A program made the translations under genes and the position numbers. A stretch of DNA of 64,000 nucleotides, from NCBI RefSeq assembly GCF_947497275.1, contig NZ_CANMFS010000009.1:1-64000 (forward strand), read 5' to 3'. This document shows positions 36,157 to 43,795 of the stretch, one piece after another. The notes below the pieces were generated by a model. It worked only from the letters and a program-made list of their open reading frames with translations. It was not told the DNA's origin and did not search any database. The stretch's first letter is position 1, and the number at the start of each line of letters is the position of its first letter. This DNA is from an uncultured Sulfitobacter sp. (lineage in GTDB: Bacteria > Pseudomonadota > Alphaproteobacteria > Rhodobacterales > Rhodobacteraceae).

Positions 36157-36501
36157 TCAGAACGGCAACTTCATGCCGGCGGGAAGGCCCATGCCCTCGG
36201 TCAGTTTGGCCATCTCTTCCTGTGCGCGGTCGCTCGCCTTGCCCTGCGCATCCTTGATCGCGGCAAGGATCAAGTCCTCGACAACTTCCTTGTCGTCGCC
36301 GTTGAAGATCGACGGGTCAATATCGAGACTTTTCAGCTCGCCCTTGGCAGTGCAAGTTGCTTTGACCAGCCCGGCACCGGCCTCGCCCTCGACCATGATA
36401 TTGTGCATTTCCTCTTGCATCTCGGCCATCTTGCCCTGCATTTCCTGGGCTTTCTTCATCATTCCGGCCATATCGCCAAGACCGCCTAGTCCTTTGAACA
36501 T
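36157..36501 (-). CDS. YbaB/EbfC nucleoid-associated protein
   Basis: A 114-residue YbaB/EbfC protein, a small dimeric DNA-binding protein of the nucleoid. It has the Met/Gln-rich coiled N-terminus ([20 protein letters not shown]), [19 protein letters not shown], and a short C-terminal tail. Sandwiched between dnaX and recR as in most bacteria. Confidence 0.95.
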   Translation of the reverse strand: MFKGLGGLGDMAGMMKKAQEMQGKMAEMQEEMHNIMVEGEAGAGLVKATCTAKGELKSLDIDPSIFNGDDKEVVEDLILAAIKDAQGKASDRAQEEMAKLTEGMGLPAGMKLPF

Positions 36502-36607
36502 CAGTTTGCTCCTGTTCGTTTTGTGGGGGCGCCGGTGGCGCCTGATCGCTTCAGTCTACATATTGCAGTGGATGCGGCGCACGACAAGGTTCGCGCCGAA
36601 ATTCCGT

Positions 36608-38368
36608 CTAGCCGTCCTCGAAGGGGTCCCATTCGTCCTCGACCTCGGGCAGGGCCTCTTCGACGGCGGATGCGGCGATATCTTCGGGCGTGCGGATCGC
36701 CGTGATCTTCGCTGTGGGGAACTGGTCCATCACGGCCAGCATCAACGGGTGGCCTTCGGCATCGGCGCGCAGGGCGTTCTGTTTGGCATCCCGGATCGAG
36801 GCGATGGTCGGTGTGCCGCCCGTGTTTACGATGGTCACTGCCCAGCGGTTGCCGGTCCAAAGCTGCAGCTTCGCGCCGAGACGCTGGGCCAGATCGCGCG
36901 GCGCGTTTTCCGTAGGCACGAATTCAATGCGGCCCGGTTGGTAGGCAGCGAGTTGCAGGCAGGTTTCCACCTCGACCAGCAGTTTCACATCGCGGTTGTG
37001 ACGGACCAGTTCAAGCACGTGCTCAAAGCTCGGGTAATGTCTGAGCGCGCTGTCGTGAGCCGGTGCGCGAGCTGTCGCCGCACCGCTGGTGCCGGTACCA
37101 CCCGCCGCACCGGTGACTGTCGAGGGGGGGGCGTAGCTGCCTTGGGCGCGGGGGGCGGACCCGCCAGAACCGCCACCCGCGCTCTGCGTCGCGGGCGCGG
37201 GTGGCGGTGTGTTTTGAAGGCTGCGCACCAATTCGTCCGGGGCGGGCAAATCCGCGACATGGGTCAACCTGATGATCGCCATCTCGGCGGCCATCATCGC
37301 GTTCGGTGCGCTTGCGACCTCGTCCAGTGCCTTGAGCAACATCTGCCATAAGCGTGTCAGCACGCGAATCGCAAGCGCATCGGCCATCGCGCGGCCACGG
37401 TTCCGTTCTTCGGGCGAGATGGTGGGATCTTCGGCGGCGTCGGGTGTGATTTTCACCACGCTCACCCAGTGGGTGATTTCCGCCAGATCGCGCAGCACGG
37501 CCATCGGATCGGCCCCCTCGGCATACTGGCTGCCCAGTTCGGTCAGCGCACCCGCCGCATCGCCGCGCAGGATCATGTCGAGCAGATCAAGCACCCGGGC
37601 ACGGTCCGCCAGACCCAGCATGGCGCGCACCTGTGTGGCTGTCGTCTCGCCCGCGCCATGGCTGATCGCCTGATCCAGCAGAGATGTCGCATCGCGCGCC
37701 GATCCTTCGGCGGCGCGGGTGATCAGCGCCAGCGCGTCATCGGAAATCTCGGCGCCTTCCGCAGTAGCGATCCGGCGCAGCATGGCAATCATCACTTCGG
37801 GCTCGATCCGGCGCAGGTCGAACCGCTGGCAACGGGATAGAACGGTAACGGGCACCTTGCGGATTTCCGTGGTCGCAAAGATGAATTTAACGTGCTCGGG
37901 CGGCTCTTCGAGCGTTTTGAGCAGGGCGTTGAACGCGCCCGTGGACAGCATGTGCACTTCGTCGATGATGTAGACCTTGTAGCGCGCGGAGGCGGCGCGG
38001 TAGTGAACGCTGTCGATGATCTCGCGGATGTTGCCGACGCCGGTGTTCGACGCCGCATCCATCTCGATCACGTCGACGTGGCGGCCTTCCATGATCGCGG
38101 TGCAGTGTTCGCAGGTGCCGCACGGTTCGGTCGTGGGGCCGGACGTGCCGTCGGTGCCGATGCAGTTCATTCCCTTGGCGATGATCCGCGCGGTCGTCGT
38201 TTTGCCGGTGCCGCGAATGCCAGTCATGATGAACGCCTGCGCGATGCGGTCCGCTTCGAACGCATTTTTCAGCGTGCGCACCATCGCGTCTTGGCCGACG
38301 AGATCGACAAAGGTTTCGGGGCGGTATTTGCGGGCAAGCACGCGGTAGGCTGTGGTGTCGGTCATCAA
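36608..38368 (-). CDS. dnaX: DNA polymerase III subunit gamma/tau
   Basis: The clamp-loader ATPase, 586 residues. Domain I has Walker A GIRGTGKTTTAR (residues 50-61), the four zinc cysteines (Cys69, EPCGTCEHC at 81-89), DEVHMLS, and the SRC box in VTVLSRCQRFDLRR. Domain III ends near 385. Residues 388-440 are a Pro/Ala/Gly linker (APATQSAGGGSGGSAP) before the C-terminal domain, which ends acidic (EVEDEWDPFEDG). A C8 run on the coding strand lies in this linker. MMTDTT or MTDTT is the start. Confidence 0.96.
   Translation of the reverse strand: MMTDTTAYRVLARKYRPETFVDLVGQDAMVRTLKNAFEADRIAQAFIMTGIRGTGKTTTARIIAKGMNCIGTDGTSGPTTEPCGTCEHCTAIMEGRHVDVIEMDAASNTGVGNIREIIDSVHYRAASARYKVYIIDEVHMLSTGAFNALLKTLEEPPEHVKFIFATTEIRKVPVTVLSRCQRFDLRRIEPEVMIAMLRRIATAEGAEISDDALALITRAAEGSARDATSLLDQAISHGAGETTATQVRAMLGLADRARVLDLLDMILRGDAAGALTELGSQYAEGADPMAVLRDLAEITHWVSVVKITPDAAEDPTISPEERNRGRAMADALAIRVLTRLWQMLLKALDEVASAPNAMMAAEMAIIRLTHVADLPAPDELVRSLQNTPPPAPATQSAGGGSGGSAPRAQGSYAPPSTVTGAAGGTGTSGAATARAPAHDSALRHYPSFEHVLELVRHNRDVKLLVEVETCLQLAAYQPGRIEFVPTENAPRDLAQRLGAKLQLWTGNRWAVTIVNTGGTPTIASIRDAKQNALRADAEGHPLMLAVMDQFPTAKITAIRTPEDIAASAVEEALPEVEDEWDPFEDG
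37123..37130 (-). promoter_or_regulatory. C8 homopolymer in the dnaX linker
   Basis: Eight consecutive C residues on the dnaX coding strand (codons GCC CCC CCC TCG, about residues 413-416) sit in the disordered linker between the clamp-loader core and the tau-specific domain. Slipping by one base here would end translation at 37023 or 36985, giving a gamma-like product of about 445-460 residues. Confidence 0.3.
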
Positions 38369-38432
38369 GGGTCCATTCCGGATAGGGTCAGATCCGTAAA
38401 CTAAGCCTTCGGTCGGGCATCGTAAACCGCTG

Positions 38433-38795
38433 TCACAGCATCCACAGGATCCCGCCGACGGCCACCGAGGCGCAGCTGAAGATGATTGCGAGTGTCTTCA
38501 TACGGGCATTGGGCTGGGCGTTGGCATGGTGGTCTTCGAGGCGCTCCAGCGTCTTGGTCGCCGTATCGTGCGCCGCCCAGAAAATATAGATCGCAGCGGC
38601 GATGAAAATCGTCGCGACCGCCTTTGCGGCCCAGGTCGGCTCAAACTCTCCGAATACGGCCTTGAGACCGATTGCGACGGCAAGCGAGGCCATACCGGTG
38701 CGCATCCACCCTGCAAATGTACGTTCATTTGCAAGGATGGTCCGGTCTTCGGCCCAATTCGTGCGGTCCTCGGCAAGATCGTTTTCTTGTGACAT
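38433..38795 (-). CDS. DUF202 family membrane protein
   Basis: A 120-residue inner-membrane protein of DUF202 (YidH-like), with three predicted helices. The signature is LANERTFAGWMRTGMASLAVAIGL split over residues 20-45, followed by IYIFWAAHDTATKTLERLE and a last helix. The ATG MSQEND is preferred to one six codons upstream. It is upstream of dnaX on the same strand, 64 bp apart. Function unknown. Confidence 0.88.
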   Translation of the reverse strand: MSQENDLAEDRTNWAEDRTILANERTFAGWMRTGMASLAVAIGLKAVFGEFEPTWAAKAVATIFIAAAIYIFWAAHDTATKTLERLEDHHANAQPNARMKTLAIIFSCASVAVGGILWML

Positions 38796-38854
38796 TGAAC
38801 TTAAGTGGGGCAAGTGTGTTAATCTGGCAAGTATAATTATACATGAGGGCGGTC

Positions 38855-39697
38855 ATGCGGCTAAAGGGGATACGGCGCAGCAGAAATGTCGAGATGCGCA
38901 GCGGTGGCCGCCGGGGTGGCGGTATCGGCGGCAAAGGTGGCCTTGGCCTCGTCGGTGTGTTGGCTGTTCTGGCGATCGGTTATTTTACTGGCATCGACGT
39001 ATCACCCCTGTTGCAGGGCGGCGGCCAGCAGGAAATCTCGCGTAGCGTTGACCCCGCAGACGACCCGGCAGCAGGTTTCAGCGCGCAGGTGCTGGCGACG
39101 ACCGAAGATGTCTGGACGACCGTGTTCCGCGAACAGCTCGACCGTGATTATGTACCCCCCCGCCTAGTAATTTTCAGTGGCGTGACGCAGAGCCCTTGCG
39201 GCGGAGCGAGCGGCGCGACAGGGCCTTTTTATTGTCCGGCGGATTCGAAGGCATACCTCGACACGCGGTTTTTCGACGCGCTTGACCGGCAGATGGGCGC
39301 GGGGGGCGATTTCGCAGCAGCCTACGTGATCGCGCATGAGGTCGCCCACCATGTCCAGAACCAATTGGGTATTCTGCCCGAAGTGAATGCGGCGCGGCAA
39401 CGTGCCTCGACGGTCGAGGCGAACGCGCTTACTGTCCGGTTGGAGCTGATGGCGGATTGTCTGTCCGGCGTCTGGGCTCAAAATGTCGCGGGCCTGATGG
39501 AGCGTGGCGATCTCGAAGAGGCGCTGAACGCGGCCCGGCAGATCGGCGACGACACGTTGCAACGCGAAGCGGGCAGGGTTCCGCAACCGCATACGTTCAC
39601 CCACGGCACATCCGAACAAAGATCGCGCTGGTTCCGCACCGGTTTTGACAGCGGGCGTGTGGCAGAGTGTGATACTTTTGCGGCGACGCAGCTTTGA
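38855..39697 (+). CDS. YpfJ-like neutral zinc metallopeptidase
   Basis: A 280-residue protein of the YpfJ/KPN_02809 group. One N-terminal transmembrane helix (GLGLVGVLAVLAIGYFTGI) anchors a periplasmic domain with the zinc motif HEVAHHVQNQLG and a downstream ELMADCLSGVWAQN. The glycine/arginine-rich start (RSGGRRGGGIGGKGG) is typical. Start at MRLKGIRRS; an ATG four codons upstream is possible. It diverges from the DUF202 gene. Substrate unknown. Confidence 0.9.
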   Translation: MRLKGIRRSRNVEMRSGGRRGGGIGGKGGLGLVGVLAVLAIGYFTGIDVSPLLQGGGQQEISRSVDPADDPAAGFSAQVLATTEDVWTTVFREQLDRDYVPPRLVIFSGVTQSPCGGASGATGPFYCPADSKAYLDTRFFDALDRQMGAGGDFAAAYVIAHEVAHHVQNQLGILPEVNAARQRASTVEANALTVRLELMADCLSGVWAQNVAGLMERGDLEEALNAARQIGDDTLQREAGRVPQPHTFTHGTSEQRSRWFRTGFDSGRVAECDTFAATQL

Positions 39698-39757
39698 AGG
39701 GTTCATTGCCGATTGGTCGCATGACAACGCCGCATTTGCGGCGCAGCGTTGGGTGAG

Positions 39758-39858
39758 AGATTGATAACGACCCAAGCGGGACTCGTTACGGCTGCTTCCT
39801 TCCGGATCTGACCGGGTTGGCGAGGCGCCTGCCCGCACCAACCTCTCGAATCCCGATA
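39758..39858 (-). ncRNA. ffs: Signal recognition particle RNA, small bacterial type (4.5S-like)
   Basis: The minus strand holds the SRP core TCCGGAAGGAAGCAGC (39791-39806 by complement) with the preceding CGGTCAGA and following CGTAACGAG, the conserved Ffh-binding helix with GGAAG tetraloop. Flanks can pair to close the hairpin. Ends are approximate. It lies between the zinc peptidase and the cpdB-like pseudogene. Confidence 0.85.
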
Positions 39859-39974
39859 TAGGCAATCCGCTCGCGCCGTGCAACCTTACAGCGTAATTCT
39901 GAACCTGCAAAACCCTGTGCCGCAGCGACCGGACGCACGGCGTGGGTCGTTTGAGTAACGCCGGCATGGGGCGG

Positions 39975-40440
39975 TGCGCATGGGTCAATTTCGTAGTGCA
40001 GGCCGAAGATCGTGTTGAACTGAAACGGCGGGATTCCGGGTTTGCAAGCAGTTGGTCGGCGTGGTCTGGCGCGAGGCTAATGAAAATCAGCGCCGCGTGT
40101 TCAAGCCAGTTTTTCAGGTCCGCGCCGGTTACGTGAATGCCGATGGTCTGATTGGCAAAAAGCGCAAGACCTTCGATATGACGCCGCAGCACCTGACCTG
40201 CTGGGATGTTGATATAGTTGCCCGGCCCGCCGCGCCCGCCCGCGCTCATCGCTGCGACTACGGCAAGCACGATCAGGTGCGCGGCCAGCATACCCTACGA
40301 TGGCTACCCCCCCTCCCGACGCGCGCAATCAAATGCGCCAGTCCGGCAAGCCCGCCACCTTGTGTTGCGCGGTCCTTGATGTAGTCATGTGGCAACAGAT
40401 GCCCGTGCAGATCGGTTGTCACCAGTATCCGCAGGTGCCC
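39975..40440 (-). pseudogene. Remnant of CpdB-like 2',3'-cyclic-nucleotide phosphodiesterase/3'-nucleotidase
   Basis: Three fragments in two or more frames. The N-terminal metallophosphatase start LRILVTTDLHGHLLPHDY is in one frame (about 40434-40305). The C-terminal 5'-nucleotidase domain GNYINIPAGQVLRRHIEGLA to APDHADQLLANPES is in another (40246-40030). FQFNTIFGLHYEIDP continues in a third segment. Some 400 residues of the middle are missing. So the gene has lost its centre and frame. It was likely a periplasmic nucleotide-scavenging enzyme. A minus-strand open frame running on into the zinc peptidase gene is spurious. Confidence 0.8.
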
Positions 40441-40605
40441 GACAGTGCAATTGCGGATTATCTGGGCAGGGCGATGTAACGGGACCATATCGAACAGGTA
40501 CCGCCTTGGGTTGAATTGGTAAATCTCGATACCGTGCAAAACCATATGGATCATGGTTTTTCCGTGCAATATGCCGAAGCGGCATCAGACAGAAAGGTAA
40601 CGTCG

Positions 40606-41574
40606 ATGAAGGATGCAGAGCTGGTTACTTTCGGAGGGTCATCGCTTGACCGTGCCGGTGAGTTGCGTGGAAATGCCGAGGCATTGGCACAAGCAGAGCG
40701 CGATCCCGCGTCCCGTGCCGTCGTTTTCTGGCGTGGTAAGCCGCTGATCTCGCCGGAACGTCCGGCGGGGCTGGTCCGGCTGAGTATGGACCATCCCGCG
40801 CTCGCCGAGCGGGCACAGGCCCCCATTTTGCTGGGCCGCGAAGAGGGCAGCCCGGTGTTCGCCGTCGAATTACCAACGTGGGCGCTCGATACTGTGGATG
40901 ACGCGAATTTCGGAGCGTTCATGGACCCCAGCGAACAGCGGCATCCTGCCTTGCCCGACTGGATGGTGTTCGCCGAGTTGCGCCGCGTGATGACATGGCT
41001 CAACCCGCGCGATGCCGAGCTCGCGGCGTCGGGAAAGGCTGTTCTGGGGTGGCACGAAATTCACCGTTTCTGCGCGCGCTGCGGACAGGAGACGCAGGTA
41101 TCGCAGGGCGGTTGGCAGCGGCAGTGTAGCGGGTGCGGCGGCGCGCATTTTCCGCGAACGGATCCTGTCGTGATCATGCTGATCACGCACGGCAACTCGG
41201 TTCTGGTCGGGCGGTCGCCCGGATGGCCCCGCGGCATGTATTCGCTGTTGGCGGGGTTCGTCGAACCGGGAGAGACCCTCGAAGCGGCGGTGCGCCGCGA
41301 GGTGTTCGAGGAATCGGGGGTGAGGGTCGGAGAGGTCGGCTATCTCGCCAGTCAGCCCTGGCCGTTCCCGGCCTCGCTGATGTTCGGGTGCCACGGCCAC
41401 GCGACAAGCACCGAGATCACTGTCGATCCTGTCGAGATCGAGGACGCACGGTGGATCAGTCGCGAGGAGATGATGGACATCTCGGCGGGGCAGCACCCCG
41501 AGGTTCTGCCCGCGCGCAAGGGCGCAATCGCGCATTTCCTGATCGAGCGGTGGCTTACGGACACGCTTGACTGA
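40606..41574 (+). CDS. nudC: NAD+ diphosphatase / Nudix decapping enzyme NudC
   Basis: NudC, hydrolysing NADH to NMNH and AMP and removing NAD caps from RNA. The 322 residues include the N-terminal domain, a four-cysteine zinc ribbon (CARCGQET, then CSGCGG), the Nudix box GFVEPGETLEAAVRREVFEESGV split, and the NudC-specific SQPWPFPASLM. The ATG giving MKDAELVTF is preferred over an upstream one in the pseudogene region. Divergent neighbour is the cpdB relic. Confidence 0.95.
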   Translation: MKDAELVTFGGSSLDRAGELRGNAEALAQAERDPASRAVVFWRGKPLISPERPAGLVRLSMDHPALAERAQAPILLGREEGSPVFAVELPTWALDTVDDANFGAFMDPSEQRHPALPDWMVFAELRRVMTWLNPRDAELAASGKAVLGWHEIHRFCARCGQETQVSQGGWQRQCSGCGGAHFPRTDPVVIMLITHGNSVLVGRSPGWPRGMYSLLAGFVEPGETLEAAVRREVFEESGVRVGEVGYLASQPWPFPASLMFGCHGHATSTEITVDPVEIEDARWISREEMMDISAGQHPEVLPARKGAIAHFLIERWLTDTLD

Positions 41575-41655
41575 TGCGACGAGAACACTGTGTTCCAAAG
41601 CGAATTTTATGATAGACGCTATTGAGGGCAGGGACGAGGAGCGAGCGGTAGAGAT

Positions 41656-42123
41656 ATGAAATTCTCAACGAAAGAAGACATCGAAGCACCGATCGACGCG
41701 GTTTTCGACATGCTGTGCGATTTCGAGATGTTCGAGCGCGCAGCGATGCGGCGGGGTGCGGAGGTACAGCGGGCCGACAGTAGATCGGCACCGGCACCCG
41801 GCATTGCTTGGAACGCGGCTTTCAACATGCGCGGAAAACGGCGTCAGGTCGAGATCGAGATGATCACGTTCGAAAAACCAAACGAAATGGTCTTCGAATG
41901 TCGGTCTCAGGGGTTGATGACGCTCATGTCGCTTGAGCTTGTCGCGCTGTCGCGCAATCGGACGCGGGTGATGGTCATCCTCGACATAAAGCCGTTGAAC
42001 CTGTCGGCGCGCCTGCTGGTCCAGTCGTTGAAGCTGGCAAAGACGTCACTGACAAAAAAGTACAAGCTGAGAGTGGCCGAATTTGCCCGCACTCTCGAAG
42101 AGAGGCAAAGGCGCAGCGCCTGA
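41656..42123 (+). CDS. SRPBCC (START-like) family protein
   Basis: A 155-residue protein with the Bet v 1/START-like fold: N-terminal FSTKEDIEAPIDAVFDMLCD, then a beta sheet with VEIEMITFEKPNEMVFEC, and a long C-terminal helix (SLTKKYKLRVAEFARTLEE). Such domains bind hydrophobic ligands. Function and ligand unknown. It follows nudC by 80 bp on the same strand. Confidence 0.8.
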   Translation: MKFSTKEDIEAPIDAVFDMLCDFEMFERAAMRRGAEVQRADSRSAPAPGIAWNAAFNMRGKRRQVEIEMITFEKPNEMVFECRSQGLMTLMSLELVALSRNRTRVMVILDIKPLNLSARLLVQSLKLAKTSLTKKYKLRVAEFARTLEERQRRSA

Positions 42124-42135
42124 CGCCGGGCGCGG

Positions 42136-42990
42136 CTAGCCTGCGGTTTGCCAGCGGCCGGGATGCGACGGGTAGACGCCCAGGATATCCAGCATGTTCG
42201 TAAAGTACCCAAGCTCTTCCAACGCGCGCTTTACGGCAGGATCGTCGGGGTGTCCCTCGATATCCGCATAAAACTGTGTCGCGGTGAACGAACCGCCGAC
42301 CATGTAGCTTTCGAGTTTGGTCATGTTGACGCCGTTCGTCGCAAAGCCGCCCATTGCCTTGTAAAGCGCGGCAGGGATGTTGCGGACTTCGAACACAAAG
42401 GTGGTCATCATGTGATCGCCGCGCCGAGACAGGTCCAGATCGGGCGCCATGAGAAGGAAACGGGTCGTATTGTGATCAAGATCCTCGATGCCGTCGGCGA
42501 GCACGTTCAGGCCGTGAATGTCGGCGGCCACTGCACTTGCCAGAACGCCTTCGTGGTCCGGTCCCCCGGCGGCAAGTTCCTGCGCCGCGCCTGCGCTGTC
42601 GGCTGCGGGCTCCGACGTGATCCCGTGCGCTTCGAGAAAGCTGCGCGCTTGCGGCAACAGCACAAGATGGGCGCGAACGTGCTTGATCCGGTCCAGTGCC
42701 ACACCCGGCCGCGCCATCAGTGCGATGCGCACGCGCACGAACGCTTCCTCGATGATGTGCATCCCGCTTTGCGGCAGCAAACGGTGGATGTCGGCGACGC
42801 GGCCGTATGTGGTATTCTCGACAGGCAGCATCGCCAGATCGGCGCGCCCCGCGCGCACGGCGCGCAAAACCCCGTCGAAGGTGGTGCAGGGGACAGGGAT
42901 GCCATCGGGCCGCGCCTGCAGACAGGCTTCGTGGCTGTAAGCTCCCAAAGCGCCCTGAAAAGCGATGCGCGGCGGCTTGTTTAGGGTCAT
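42136..42990 (-). CDS. pheA: Prephenate dehydratase
   Basis: Converts prephenate to phenylpyruvate for phenylalanine synthesis. 284 residues: the PDT domain (IAFQGALGAYSHEACLQA; MLPVENTTYGRVADIHRLL; and the catalytic DHNTTRFLLMAPD) and the C-terminal ACT regulatory domain (FVFEVRNIPAALYKAMGGFA and KLESYMVGG) that senses phenylalanine. No fused chorismate mutase. The start MTLNKPPRIAF was chosen over an ATG six codons earlier. Divergent from the cytochrome gene. Confidence 0.95.
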   Translation of the reverse strand: MTLNKPPRIAFQGALGAYSHEACLQARPDGIPVPCTTFDGVLRAVRAGRADLAMLPVENTTYGRVADIHRLLPQSGMHIIEEAFVRVRIALMARPGVALDRIKHVRAHLVLLPQARSFLEAHGITSEPAADSAGAAQELAAGGPDHEGVLASAVAADIHGLNVLADGIEDLDHNTTRFLLMAPDLDLSRRGDHMMTTFVFEVRNIPAALYKAMGGFATNGVNMTKLESYMVGGSFTATQFYADIEGHPDDPAVKRALEELGYFTNMLDILGVYPSHPGRWQTAG

Positions 42991-43119
42991 TCCGCCGGTC
43001 CTTTGCAAAAACTTGGCTAAATGGGCGTTTGGTCGCGGTAACTACACCTTGCCTGCGGTGAGGGAAAGCAATAGATACCGCGTCAACCAATAGAACATTT
43101 CTTAATGATGGACTGACCG

Positions 43120-43620
43120 ATGGATACAATGACACTTACGAAAATCGCTGCCGGCCTGCTGGGCGCGTGGCTGGTGCTGTTGTTGGGCAAATGGGCCGGA
43201 GAAGAATTGTACCATGCCGGGCTACATGGCGAGCCATCCTATTCCATTGCCGTCGAGGGTGACGCGCCTGCGGAAGAAGAAGTCCAGGTCCCGTTCGAAG
43301 AACTGCTGGCCTCGGCGTCGGTCGACGATGGCGCGAAAGTTTTCCGCAAGTGCACGGCATGCCACAAGGTAGAACCGGGCGCGAATGCAACGGGTCCGTA
43401 TCTCCACGGTGTCGTGGGGCGTCAGATCGCGTCGGCCGAAGGGTTTGAATACTCCGGTTCGCTGGCACCGCAGGGCGACGCATGGTCGCCGGAAAACCTG
43501 AATGGTTTCCTTGAAAGCCCGGGCGACTGGGCTCCGGGTACGACGATGGGCTTTGCCGGTCTGAACAAGGCGCAGGACCGTGCCGACGTGATCGCCTATC
43601 TCGACAGCCTCGACGACTGA
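43120..43620 (+). CDS. Membrane-anchored cytochrome c (cytochrome cy-like)
   Basis: A 166-residue cytochrome with an uncleaved N-terminal helix (TKIAAGLLGAWLVLLLGKWAG), an acidic flexible linker of about 35 residues and a class I c-type domain: heme motif C78-TA-C81-H82, and axial ligand Met143 in TTMGFAGL. It would shuttle electrons between the bc1 complex and terminal oxidases while held to the membrane, like CycY of Rhodobacter. Linker is shorter than CycY's. Own terminator follows. Confidence 0.92.
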   Translation: MDTMTLTKIAAGLLGAWLVLLLGKWAGEELYHAGLHGEPSYSIAVEGDAPAEEEVQVPFEELLASASVDDGAKVFRKCTACHKVEPGANATGPYLHGVVGRQIASAEGFEYSGSLAPQGDAWSPENLNGFLESPGDWAPGTTMGFAGLNKAQDRADVIAYLDSLDD

Positions 43621-43647
43621 GAACGGTATCACGACATATCCAAAGCA

Positions 43648-43676
43648 AAGGGTCGTCCAGCGGGACGGCCCTTTTT
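43648..43676 (+). terminator. Intrinsic terminator of the cytochrome c gene
   Basis: Stem GGGTCGTCC / GGACGGCCC (G-T wobble included) with a short loop, followed by TTTTT, 30 bp after the stop. Confidence 0.85.
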
Positions 43677-43795
43677 CGTCGGTGCCCCCGATTTTCGCAA
43701 GATCACAGAGTTGCAACTTGTAACTTGGCGTGCGGGGCCATTAGCCTACATTCCAGAAACCACTGACATTTCCGACCTGTTCCAAGGAGCGTCTC

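Noticed and set aside
39164..40291. A 375-codon minus-strand open frame
   Set aside because: Its first part is the C-terminal remnant of a CpdB-like gene; the rest runs through the SRP RNA and antisense to the zinc peptidase gene, so it is not a gene.
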